Made by a program: the position numbers and the translations under genes | Notes under the pieces: generated by a model | Seen by the model: only the letters and a program-made list of their open reading frames with translations | Databases searched by the model: none | Told to the model about the DNA's origin: nothing | Shown here: positions 1 through 13,200 of the stretch, piece by piece | Position numbering within the stretch: position 1 is the first letter of the stretch | Layout of the letters: each line of letters starts with the position of its first letter | Origin: Tubiluchus corallicola | Lineage: Eukaryota; Priapulida; Priapulimorpha; Priapulimorphida; Tubiluchidae | NCBI GenBank assembly: GCA_030141605.1 | Contig: JAQGDQ010000089.1 | Coordinates: 374,001 to 434,000, forward strand | Direction: 5' to 3' | Length of the DNA: 60,000 nt

Positions 1-1044
1 ACAAGTTTTTAATTTGGATTTAAAAGTATCAAAATTGGTGCACATTCTTAGTTCATCAAACAAATTACTTAAAGAGGCAAATAATGGCTATAATCTGTTT
101 TTTTTGCTGGTACACAAAAACGACTTATCTGTACATTGCTGGAATTAGTGCAATTGTCCAATATTAGGGAGCTTTGAGACTCAGAACAAACCTGTCATCT
201 ATAAAAGCCATTCTTTGCTGCAAAGTATATCAAGAACTAATATATGTGGCCGAGTATTTGTAGCTTGACAGTTCAATATATCGTGATTAATGTTGTGGTT
301 AAAACCTAGCCCCCAGCATTGAATCAGCATCAGTTCATGCAGAGCGTAGCTCGACGAATTATCACGTTCACATGCAGGCAAGCCCTTCATTGTATGAAAC
401 GATCATTACGGAACTGCTGCGTTTTACGTGCTGAAACAGCTAATTGTGAGTCTGCTATAGTGTAATAATGACAGTTTTGTGTGAGGGCTGTTCGTAGATG
501 AATGTGAAACCATACCTTTGTTGTGCATTCACTTGGGTTTATTCACGCTTGAATTTATCATTGGTTTGCTTGAAACACATTATGAACTACTTCGCATGAT
601 TAGCCGGTAGGAAAATTCGAAATTAGTACTATTAGCATGATGATAAGAGGAAGATATGCTTATTTAGTATCTTTTTATTGTAGAATTTAAGGCACTTATA
701 CAAAAAAATTACTTATACAACCATTGATCAAAGATTATATGAAGAATTATTCTAAAAGCATTTTACACATGCATAAGTCCAGTTCTAGTAAGTAAGCGTA
801 AAGATATGGTAGAGTTTTAACAATTTCCACAACACATTTTATCTCTGGATAACAATTTCTTGAAGGTTTTTTGACAAGGATGTTGATAAGATGTTTGGTA
901 ATGTCGCTGTCTAAATAATTTTAGGCTAAAAAGTGATGTAAAGTTAATACCACATTTAACAATGAGTCAATGTAATAGATCGCATATTAAACGTCCCTGG
1001 CATTGAAAAACCGCGTGATTTTTTTATTATGGATTTTTTTCTAG
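1..1044. other. Intron of the Grb adaptor gene (left-edge portion)
   Basis: AT-rich sequence upstream of a clear splice acceptor at 1041-1044. No exon, RNA gene or repeat structure was recognised. Confidence 0.5.
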
Positions 1045-1208
1045 GTCTTGCCTTGTCTCCAACTCCGACATCTTCATCGTTGCCACGGACTCTATCTAGG
1101 AGTATTTCCGTGCCGCTTCCGATGAGTCATTCGGATTTCGAGACTCCTGATCCGTTTCCTGAGCTGGCGTCACCGCCTGATTTGAACTACCGGCTCAGCA
1201 TGTTTCAG
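1045..1208 (+). CDS. Grb adaptor exon a: proline/serine-rich N-terminus with PFPEL motif
   Basis: The acceptor is a T-rich tract ending CTAG at 1041-1044 and the donor is CAG|GTGAGC at 1208/1209. It encodes a Ser/Pro-rich, probably disordered segment with LPRTLSRSISVPLP and DPFPELASPPDLNYRLSMFQ. An in-frame ATG at 1029 lies inside the acceptor tract, so it would only be coding if this were an alternative first exon. It begins with 2 nt of a split codon. Confidence 0.8.
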
Positions 1209-4200
1209 GTGAGCAGTCAATCTGCAGGTGCAGACATTTGATCACCATTTGCCGTGGAGGAAATATGTGCCGGGGTCCTGAAGCTTGAACTGCTGTGGGA
1301 AGCCCTTTGCAACCAGTGATAATAAGGCAACATTCAGCAAGAGTCACTAGTCTTTGCTGCTGTTATAATGACTTTGAGGGCCCTGAAAGTGGGGTGGTGG
1401 TCGGGGGCTGAAGGGGAGATTCTTTAAAAAAGAGCCCATTATTAGTAAAGTCTGGGTAACCTCTGTTGCCTTCTTCCACCAGGATTCATCTAAAAGTGAT
1501 GTCTGATTAGCTTTTGCTCTGAAAACACTCCTGGGGCTTTTTTGAGATTTGCATCGTTTAACAATTTTTTGCAAAATGAAATGTATGACAATTTTAAGAT
1601 GTGCTATAGCTGATATTCGTTAAAAGCTGTAGCAACGATTTTTCAGAATAATAGCTGTGGCCAGGTTTAAAGTAAAACAGCAACTCATTTAAACCATGGC
1701 AACCAAAATTGACCTGGATTGAAAATGTTTTAAATTAAAAAATTCTTACCTCAGAAGACTAATGTTACACATATTTTTATTTGTATGATTTACATCAGCT
1801 GTTCCCAAAATACCCATTTTATAAAATGTGGATGCTATATTCCAAGCAGTAGAGCTTTGGATTACTGGATAACACGCCCATGAGTCATCACCTTGGAGCT
1901 TAAAATTTGGAGAGTAAAATTTTGTGTTTTATTGTCATTGTTCATCATTATTGTCAATGCAATGTTCGCTCTTGCAAACGTACTAAAAATGCCTTTGAAA
2001 AATTATACCCAATGTAATCGTTATTTAAGTTTTTAAGGTATTGTGTTATCATTCTGTAAGAAACAGTTTGGCAAATTAGTTGGAATAAAATGTGTATTTT
2101 AGAATAAGTGTGGTCTGTTTTTCTTTAATCTATTTATTTATTTTTGTGTTGTATTTATTTAAAGTTTATTTTGGTATATAAAAATGCTATAAAAAGTTAA
2201 AATTTATGCTGAAAGCTATGGTATATTATATGGCATGCACTATTAAAAGAGCTGCAACATATACAAAAATATAATAAATACATTCAGAATTTAAAGTTTC
2301 AAGGCATCAGATAAAAACCAGTGATTACTACATCAGTAATTCAGACTGTCGCCTGTAATATAACATATTTAATACATTACTTTACATAGGCTAGAGCTAA
2401 ATCCACAAAAGATTTAGTGGCATATGCTGAAAACATGTCAGTACAGTAAATCTCTTCTGTAGTTTATGCTGGCCATGAACATTTTATTGCCTAACCTTTG
2501 GTTGGCTACTGAATGCTTGCTCTTACACAGTAGTCTCATTTAATCTACATTACGTTTGATGTAGAGACTCTTTCTGTTTCTGTGGTTATTAATTAACTAA
2601 GCTCTCTCTCTCATCATTCATGCTGCACAGCTTGATATTATAAGCAGCTGTAATTACGGGACTCAGTGCTTATTTTAATTACTCTTCAACATTCTTGCAT
2701 ATCGGCTTTGGACAATATGATGTCACTGTTAAGAATTCTGCATCTGTTATTGATATTGTTTGCTGCATTTGATGACGGTTAAGAGTTTACATTTACAAAG
2801 TACGTCGGTGTGATTGATTGATTGATTGATGATCGGACATGTGAATTATGGCTGTTGTAGTCTTGCACTTTTAATCTTTATTACACCGGAACGTCAAACT
2901 AACACAGTGTCTTATAAATTTTTCCCGTGCATTTGTAGTAAATGTGTAGTTATACTTATTATTTGAGATTCATTAAAATGACTGGATAATGTGGATACCG
3001 GGACAATATTTTTATAATTTTCCATTTTTCCGGAGATTTTAGTCACATAATGCAGGACCCAGCATGGTTCCCTGCCGCAGTGTACCATAATAATGGCTGC
3101 TCTTGTGGTGTGTTCACAGGTAATGAATTTTTACAATAATGATCACAGCTACAAATCATTGCCAGTTGAAGAGCATCTTCGTGCAAAGGATATCTGTGAG
3201 CTGCTAGCTGTGAAGAATCACGTTCAGCATGATAAAACTTGGAGCCTCGTGGAGTACGTAGGCGAATATAACTTGGGTACGCGTGCTGTCTTTGTCTTAA
3301 TCTCGTGCATAAATAAATTGTTTACTTTCTTACCCACTTATTTACTTATGTTATAATTTTATTCTGTCTAGAAACATAAAGGTGCTTCATAAATCACATG
3401 ATTACACTGGATGAGAGATTGTCTACCATGAATTACTATTTCCGGTTTATAGTATACAGAAGGCAGCTGTAGTTTGTTATGTTTTTCACTTTGTAATAGA
3501 CTTTAGAAAAAGCTGAGTTGTATCAACAGCTTCAAATGTTCGCATGACACTAAGTTATAATTCGCTTATTAAAAATAAAGCTATGAGAACATTAGTCTTT
3601 TCTTGACATTGTTCAGAGATATTACTAAATTTTTATATTATTCGCAGAGAGAACACTAGAAGATCACGATGTTGTTTTAGATGTCTACGAGAACTGGTCT
3701 ACTTGCAATGATCCTTCTCTCAACAAATTCTATTTTCGTAAAGATTTTCGAAAATTTGAACTTTTCGAAAATCCTGCTGTAAGTATATAGAAATAGATTA
3801 TGAAATATTTACTTACGGATAAGATAAAAATTATTATTAGTAATAAATAAAGTTGTCGTGCTATATGTAGTTGGCAGTGAACAATAGTATTTAGCCTTCC
3901 TTTGTTAAATAGCGACCATTTTGTCAAAATATTTTCATATTGATTTCCAGATTACTATCAAATTGAATAGGTTTTGTTATTATTGATTCATGGTACAATG
4001 TACAGTGTAACATGGCTAGCATCAGTTTTCACAGCATTATAATTGTACAATTTACTTTCTAAGATTTATTAACTTTGCATTGCCTGCCGAAAAAGTTTTT
4101 GGCATATTCAGTAGTTTAGTTGCAAAAGAACAATGAAATTTCTCATGTATTTCTAATTTAATATATAATGCATAGTGTAATATATAATGCATTATAATAT

Positions 4201-4219
4201 GCATGTGTGATGTTATGTA

Positions 4220-4253
<34 letters not shown>

Positions 4254-7200
4254 TGTGTGTATGTGTGTGTGCGCGGACGCGGGCGTGTGTGTGTGTGTAT
4301 GTATGTTGTGTGTGATGTAATGTGTAATGTCATGTAGAACCTATAATTGTAGATAGCAATGTCAAAAATTTGTTTTGTGAATAGAATAGTGACAACTAAA
4401 AGGGGAAGGAAAGTATAAGTTTTTACTTCGTCTGCTCCTTTTCCTGAGTACTTTATTGTTTTATATGTAGAATGTATTTTTAGAAGAGGGTGTGCAAATT
4501 TATGTGTAAAAAATAAAAAAACATTTTGTAGTTTTCCCACATTTGTAGCTTTCAAGTAAGCTTTAGAAAAGTGTGCCTTTTAAATGCTTTAGGATGGTAT
4601 CTAATGTTTGCTTGAATTTCACATTTTACAGCAATTTTTTCCGAGCCACATGATGGACTCGCCAGAACAGAAAGATGACCCACTTGGTTTAATAGAAACA
4701 TCCGAAAGAGCCAAGAAGCGAGTCATACAGGTATTAATCATTTACTCATTTTTCAAACCTTCTTACCTTGAAGTAGGCCTTCCTTGAGTTAACAACAGTT
4801 TGCTAGGTGAAAGAGAAGCGGGTCAGTCGATGCTTTCATTTGCTGTGACTGTGGTCTCTTTAGTATTGCAACATATATATTTTTGGCACCGACATTACAT
4901 CGAAACTTGCATAAATTTTTTTTTGTAGTATGGTATCGAATAGGCATTTGATGGTCTGAAATAAAAATCTTTTAACTCTGCAGAATTGGAGAGAAACAAA
5001 AAAGCTGATAGCTTTCGGTTCTGGTTTTTCTATTCAGAATCACTTACATTGATTTTATCTTTGAAACATGTAAACCTAGCACTGAGTTCTACATGAGTCA
5101 TTTATACTAGGTACATTTTTCACCCAACCTAATTAATTACAAGTTTTCATATGTAAGCTTGCATTAGCTTATTAGCCCAGTAATTTGAATTATATGTTTG
5201 CTGATTAGTGATTTTTCATGTAGTTAGCAGGGGTCATCTTTCTCCATGATAGCTCAGCTAGTTACCCGGTGATTCTTTATTGATCCTCATCAAAATAGGT
5301 CACCTGAAAAAACACTCTGTGGGACATCACAGTAACCAATAACATATTAAAATTAATTAACTAATTATGACTGAGATTTTTTTATAAACTATTGCAGTTT
5401 ATTTTACCAATTATTTCCCATTACAGGTAATGAGTTGGAGAAAGGAGACACAGAAAAATCGTGGACTAGTCATGATTTGAACCTGAAACCTGGAATTAGT
5501 ACTCCCATGCTCTATCAGCTCTAATTAGTTCAACATGATAGAGCAGGCCTGAGATTTCTTCCTTGTCACAATCCAACAGGCCACCTGTATTCATGACAGT
5601 TGGGGGTCACTTGTGGTATCAATGCTTTCATATTTTCAAATTATCTAGCAACTAACAGTATCATTAATTAATTATGACTGTGACTGCCAGAATTTTTATA
5701 AATCATTGCAGTTTATTTTACCAATTTATTACCTATTGAGGGTTATGAGTTGGAGAAGGGAGACATTCAAATCTCGACTAGTCCACAATTTTTTAGCGTC
5801 TCCCTTCTACAACTTATTATCCGCAATGTGTAATAATTGGTAAAATAAACTGCAATGGCTTATAAAAATTCTGGCTATCACATTCATAATTAATTAATGG
5901 TATCGTTAGTTGCTAGCTAATTTTGGAAAGTATTGATACCATAAGTATCCTCTTACTGTCACGGGTACAGGTGGCGCTGTTGGGTTGTGAGCTACAAGGA
6001 GGAAATCTCAGTGCTGCTCATTCGTGTTCATCTGGTAGAGGGTGGGAGTTCGAATCCTGACTAGTCTGCAATTTTTCAGTGTCTCCTTTCTCCACTCATT
6101 ACTGCAATGGGTAATAATTGCACCGTCATAATTAATTAATGATATCATTAGTTGCCAGCTAATCTGGGAAAGTATTGATACCATATCTAAATTAAGCTTG
6201 ATATTTTCTGCTTCTGTGTTAGACAGTGTTTACTTGTAATGTTATATAAATTTGTTCTAGTTTTTTTCAAAGGAAGAGATTCAGTGAACGAATGACCCAG
6301 TTTATACTCCCACTTCCAACCTAACGTTTAGGCTATAATTAGTACTATTAATGAAACCTTCGAAATCAGATCTTAGTGGCTTAATCAAGGTATGATTAAG
6401 GTAGGGAAACCTTAAGTGTAACAGATCAGAATAAGGTCCAAAATTAGAGTGTCGAGCACTTGCAATTACTTTAAACTCATGAGAGATCAGAATTACTGAG
6501 CGACTGTTGCTGACAGTGGCGCAGTTTTGTAGTGGTTAATCATGTACTTAGCTTACTAAGTTAGCATCTGTATGTGTGTGGGTGTGTGAGGACGGTCGAG
6601 GGTTTATCGTTAGGCATGGTCACTGTATAGCACATTTTCTAAAATTTTAAGTTGGCAGAATTTTCGTCAAATGTTGTGTTTGACATTGATTATAGTATTT
6701 ATGTGAATATTGTTAATTACTAATAACATATAGAATCATTAGACCTTTTTCTCCAGAATTGAAAATTTATTTGTTCATTGCCCAGTATATTTTTGGGGAG
6801 GTTTAATGGTTGTTCACAAAGTTTTTTTTTGTTAAATGCAAATCTTTGGAGTGCAAATCTTTCAGACCTCTATTGCCTGTGCAGGACACCTACTATGTCT
6901 TTCGCTTCTATCATTAAACTAGCACCACTCTAGGATCTTCTGATAATTTACAGAATGTTCAGTTGGTGTTGAGGCAATTAGTACTAACTGTGCTTGTTGC
7001 TGCCTTCGAGGAGAGTGTGCAGATGTTATTGGCAATAGTGACACGGTATTATTGACTATGAAGTTGTAATAACTTATTTTCTCACCCATTTTATTTGGAG
7101 GTGAAGCACCGTATCTTATATTAATAATCTACTATCTACTAGATTCACTATGCTAAAAAAAGTCTCATAAAATTTGTATTTTCTTAGGCACGAGGTGTCA

Positions 7201-10200
7201 TTTCTTTTGACAAGAAGTGAGAGTATCACAGGTGCTACTTTAGGTTCTCATTAATGAACAATATATTAATTTTCATTGTTTTTTACAGAATGTTTTCAAT
7301 GATACGGGTCAGCTGCCAGATATACATGGCCTGCTTTACACCCGAGAAAGTACATCTCAGAAAAAGTCGTGGAAGAAAATGTTCTTTGTTCTGCGCAATA
7401 ATTTGTTGTACTACTCAACTAAAGGTGCTTCAAAGGTATGTTAATTGCTTTAAGTTTCTATTTATTCTTTAATATTATGATGGTTAGAGAGAAAAGAAAA
7501 CAGTCAAGTGGTCATAGTGTGTGGTTATTGGCTGAAGTTTAAAAATGCCAAGCTTACTATCAAGAACTGTTCTTAGCAGTTTCAGCTCCTTCGGCTACTT
7601 GCATCTTCGAAGTCTTGTACTTATTCAAATGTGGTACGTCTGCCAGCCCAATGTTTCAGCTTAAGACGTTATATTTAATAAATATGATAAGGCACTATCC
7701 TTACTATAGGGAGCTAGTTTGTGACCACACTCAATGCTCATTCATTTGTATTAATACACTCAGTGTTTGAATCGTAGGTTGCATTATAAAGTTTCAAGAT
7801 CTAAATTCAGGCCAAACAGAATTTTTAAGATATTGTCTCAGTTTTTCATTGAGACCACTCTTACAGATTTTTTTGATAACTAGTAGCTTTGTCGCATTAT
7901 TCAAAAAATCACTTTATTCCATTGTTTGCTGAGGAAATAAGTTATTGCACTGTTGACAAAATCACTTGCTGGATTGTTAAGACAGTTACTTATTGCATTG
8001 TTAAACATTCTTTTATTGTATTGCTAAGACAATCACTTATTTCTCTTCTCCAGGCAGTCTGTAAAGTTGAACCTAATAAACTTGTTTACTCTTGTTGTTC
8101 TAATGCTATTGTAATTATATGAGTTAAATTATTGAGAGACCAACAGTGTTCACTTTTAAGTGACCAGTGTTGTCAAAAGTTGACAATGTTATTTGATTTG
8201 CTGACAGTGGTTGTTTAGTTTGAAGACATATTTAACAGTAAATTTAGCAAACTATAATAATGCCTTTTATTCTTTAACTTGTTTAAGTCAATAGAAACAT
8301 TCATACGTATCATTGCTAGTTCTTGTCGATATAGGATTTCATTATTTTTTAAGTTTTGAACGTGCATTTTGAAGTAAGTTCACATCATTATTAATTTCTA
8401 GGATCCCAAGTACTTGGTGCAGTTTGCTGATGTTCGGCACTGCACTGTTTATTATCAGATTAATGCGAGAAAATACCAGTCATCACCTACGGATTTCTGT
8501 TTTGTATTAAAAGTAAGTATTGCATTGATTTTGTAGGGATCAGTGTAAACATTGGAGAAAATTCATAACACGAGAAATGAAATCCGACATTAGGATAGTT
8601 TATTGCCAGAGAAAGAACAACAGATATCAGCAAAGAACACAATAGTGCTTTGTGGTATTTAGTATGAAAATATTCTATAAAATAGAATGCTACAAAAATC
8701 TGTGATGAATATGCAAACTGCAATTATGTTATAATAAACGCTTAGAAAACAAAAATTGTATATTTTATTCCATATGCATCTAGAAATGTTTGTTCGCTAA
8801 TGTAACCTTACAGGGTGAACTGTTTCCATGCAAACACAAAGCAAAATATCTTGGTCATGTAATAGTAAAGATGGTGCTGATATTTTAAATAAATTGCGCC
8901 TGTTTTATATTCACTCTAATACTTTTTGCAGAAACTTTGGTTTTCGATCTGTTCATGCCAAACGTGTTCTGTTTAAATCTTGTTGTTCATCTTTTTACTG
9001 TTCTACCCTCTGAATCACTTTTAATATTGCTACTATTAGAAAATTAAAGGCAGCCTACCATTTTGCATTGACAAACATTTTGCTTACCACAGGGCACCAC
9101 AGTATCTAGAATATGTGCAGAGAATGGCTGTAATCATTTTAAAGTGGCTTTACGTAAAAATACCTTTAGCCTTCGTCAGCCGGTTCTAAATTCAAACAAT
9201 GAAGTTATTTGAAATTTTATCCTTTGATGTCATTTTAGCTTCAAATATTTTTGCCCATACTGATCCTTTTTTACGAACGCGTTAGTATTGTTAAGCAATG
9301 ATTTACTGTACATAGTCACAGAATGTAGTCAGATAGATCAAACAGTCGTTTTACGAGCATTATACTTCGAATACCTGTTTCAGTTAAGCAAGGATTTACT
9401 GTATGCACTCATGGAATGTAGTCAGATAGACCAAACAATGGTTCTAAGATGCATTACATTTCAAATAGCTGTTTTCGTACTTGTAAAACAACTATCACGC
9501 TTTTTGAAATGAGTTTATTATTAATGAATTCTTGTTACCTTTTTATTATTTAGATGGATTCAAGCTGGTCTAGTTTAAAGTACCTTTGTTCAGATGAAGA
9601 AAGTAGTCGTCTCTGCTGGGTATCCAGTTTTCGATTAGTTAGTGTAAGTATGTAACATTCTCAACGTTAGAGAACTTCAAACTAATACTCAGTATTACAA
9701 GTGGACTGTGTTTTGACCATACAGTTTGTCTGCTAGCGGAGGAAATGATGGTGTGGAAGCTTCACATTCCCAGAAGTTGATTTTATATGGAGTCAGTCTG
9801 CATTGAAGTTAAATTGTTCACATTGTCTACTTTATAAGTACTGCTTGAACGAAGGAAGGACCTGCTTTGGATAGAATTTAAATGTAGTGTCACATCTGTA
9901 GTATAATTTGCTGTAAAACATAAGTTGCTGTAGTGTACTGTCTGTTAAGGTTTGAGCAATCCAAGACTTTTGAAAATTGTCTCCTTATCAGTAAAAATAT
10001 CGAGCACCAACAAGAGCACAAACTGATTTTCTACGTGTTGTACATCGTATTAAGTGAAATTTTCTTTTCACAAGGTGATTTTTTGGCAACCATGGATTTA
10101 CAGTGCTTTTATACAAAAGCCAGACCGAACTTTTTAAGCCACCTGCTTACAGTTGATTAAAAGACAAGTGCGGTATCAGGGAATATGTTGCAGTATCATT

Positions 10201-13200
10201 GTAAGATCAAATCTAATTTTGTAGTGCTTAGTTCTGCAAGTGTGTGTTTTTAATAGTATCCCATTTGGTACATCTGTCATTAGCCACTATTTTTATCAAC
10301 TTTTGTACTCTTTTTCTAAAAGAAAACAGTGCCTTAGTATTAATTTTTTATTCACCATGAGACAAAATTATGCCTCTATAACTTATGCCTAATGTCTGAA
10401 TAGGTGTAATGTTTTTTCACGTATAATGTTTTTCACATTTCTTGTATTTTAAGAAGAATGAAATTAGGAACACAATGTCTGATTACTTATTAACTTCAAC
10501 ATTTTTATGCTTACAGTATGGTAAACAGTTGACAGAGAATTACACATCAGCAGTAAAGAAAGACTTGACACTTGATGAGTTGAGCATACCTCAGTTTGTA
10601 AGTTGAATTATTATGTTTATAAACATCATTTTATTTTCAATATTTAAAACAATATATGCATAATAAGCCTTTCACAGTTTCTGTTGTTGCAGTTGCTGTA
10701 GATCAAAGGTTGGCTGAACCCAGTGCATCTTACTTAACTATACATCAGTTACATGACCTTATGCACGTAACTACATATAGGTGAAATGGGTGAAACACGC
10801 TGTTACTTTTATTACATACTATGCATGCATAGTTTTAAACTAACAAGTTATTCTTATCAGAAAACAGCTAGTAAAATAACAGCAGCAATCCGTGTAAAAT
10901 GAAATAACTGAAACAAAAATGCCAAGAACTGTTAGTATTACATTATCATGGACCTCGAGGCATTTTCAAGTGTAAACAAATGTGTTGTGTGGTTCAGAAT
11001 TGTTTATTGTGTACCTTATTTTGTTATTGTACCCATGTATGAATAAATAGTTAAGTTAATAAATTCTGTCCTAAATGACATATTCAGCCATTTAGGCAGA
11101 CAAAACTCAATAAGCAAGTAACCCCGTGCTACTTATTCTGCACTAGTTTATTTCATGCCAAACATAAATAGGTAAATTTTTTAAAAGATAATTTGTGAAA
11201 AGAAGCTTTTCATAGTCTTGCTTCACTTTTATACATTTATCAACAGCATGACTCTTGGTCATTATACTAGTCCGTTCCAGTCAAGTCTGTACTCCCTGAG
11301 AATGTGATCTAATGAACATGGGAAATGTGGTAGGAACTGAACGAAGTAATGTCTTTGATATATTGGACATTTCATTTGTTAGCAATTACTTTTCTTATTA
11401 AACAACACTTTTTGCATTTCTGTGGCAAATGTAGTCATTAACATTCAACTGATTAAAAGAAACACCAAGTCTTTCAGGAAGTTAATATTTGAGAGTTATA
11501 AGCACCTTGTGTACAGTGTTCCCTCAGTTATCGCAGTATTCCATTCCAGGCCCATCTGAGATAAGTGAATTTCCGCAAAGTATGGACGCTATACTTATTT
11601 TAGAAGTTATACATTATTTTAAGACTTTATAAACCCTCCCCACACTCTTATACATAACCACGGTATATTATGCACGGTACCTGAGCCAATCAGCGACTGA
11701 GATACAGAGCAGCATTCTCTGGTTGGTCGCTTTCCATCAATCAACCAATCGTGTGTTGTGTACAATCTCACATTTGCAAGTAGCATCTCAAGCGGGCACA
11801 AGTACTACATTTCGTTTTTGGTGTGTATTCATCCGCCGAATAAATACACTATTTACTGTAAATGGTATTTTTTATGATTTATAATATTCTTTTAATGTTA
11901 GAATTAATATTTTTAATATATTTTTATACATTTTGTGATTTTTATGCAAAATTCATCAAATCTATATATTACTGTACAATACATACTACGCATGTGCAAA
12001 AATACTTTAGACGGAGTACTGCAAAAACGCGCGAAACAGCGAAAATGCTGGGATAAATATTTTACATTAATATTTTTGAAAACCCGCGAAACAGCGAGTC
12101 CGTGATAAACGAACCGCGAAGTAGTGAGGGAACACTATTTAGTAAAATTAATTTAAAGTTGCAATCACTTCATGCTTGGGCGCACTTAATGCCCACTCAT
12201 TTTGGGCAAAAAATGTTGGCGTCTGGTTACTATGCAATACAAACAGCTAGAGATTACTAATACTATTTTTAGCTTTATGGTGAATCTTGTTGCCCACTAT
12301 GTAATGGAAACCGGATACCGACGATAATATAATAACATCCACCTCGGCTTGCGAAGGCTTACATAGTAACGGTACAATTATTTTAACAGGCTAAAACTGA
12401 AGTCTGTATAAGTTAAGTAGTCCCAATCTAGCCGACACCTACTGTAAGCTCACAGCCTCATAGAATCCATGCTTGTCTGGAATTGTATCATATGTAGTAT
12501 TTATATATTATATATATATATTATATTATATATATATATATATATATATATGTATTTATATATATAGTATTATATGTATTCTGAGGTATAATCCTGTGGA
12601 TTAAAGCTATACAAGTACTTTAAACGTGTTGCTATTTGATATGCTGACTAATTTTTACATAAACACAGTTAAACAGAAAGATTTAATCAGCTAGAGTGGT
12701 GGAACTATGGAAGTTTTGCTACGGTGAGCCTTTGTGCTATCTAACAGCAGCCGTCATTTTTTTTTCAAATATGCCTGTAACGAGATTCATTTGACAGGAG
12801 ATAAGAATGATTTAAATTTCTATTGCATTTTTAAACAAGGCACTTCATGCACATTTATTATGTGGTAATTTCAATATTTCTAAGTGTTTATTAAAGTACA
12901 GTGAAAGATGTTCAGGGGTTAGTTTTTCCTTCAATACCATTTTTTGTATTTGCTATGGAAACTCATATGGCACAACACGTTTTGATTATTTCCTGAAAAC
13001 ATTACGTTACCTCTTTTTTCCAATAAAGAACTGTTTTTCATAAGATTTTTTTTGAATTATATATACAGTAGGTGGCAGCATAGACCATTGTATTTATTAT
13101 GCATTGTCAATTGGCGATGTTGACAATAATTAGTTCCTTTTTTTTTAGAAACAGGTAATCGGTGATAAATGCCGGGTGGCAATTGACTTCACCGGTGGAA

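Noticed and set aside
1029-1044. In-frame ATG as the start of the Grb adaptor
   Set aside because: It falls inside the pyrimidine tract and CTAG acceptor directly before the exon, so it is most likely intronic and the true start is outside the window.
4052-4555. 167-codon minus-strand open frame
   Set aside because: It runs antisense through a TA/TG microsatellite inside an adaptor intron, with Tyr-Ile and His-Thr repeats and no recognisable domain.
6515-6610. Possible third SINE family head (GTGGCGCAGTTTTGTAGTGG)
   Set aside because: The A-box-like part is plausible, but the expected B box is too degenerate to call.
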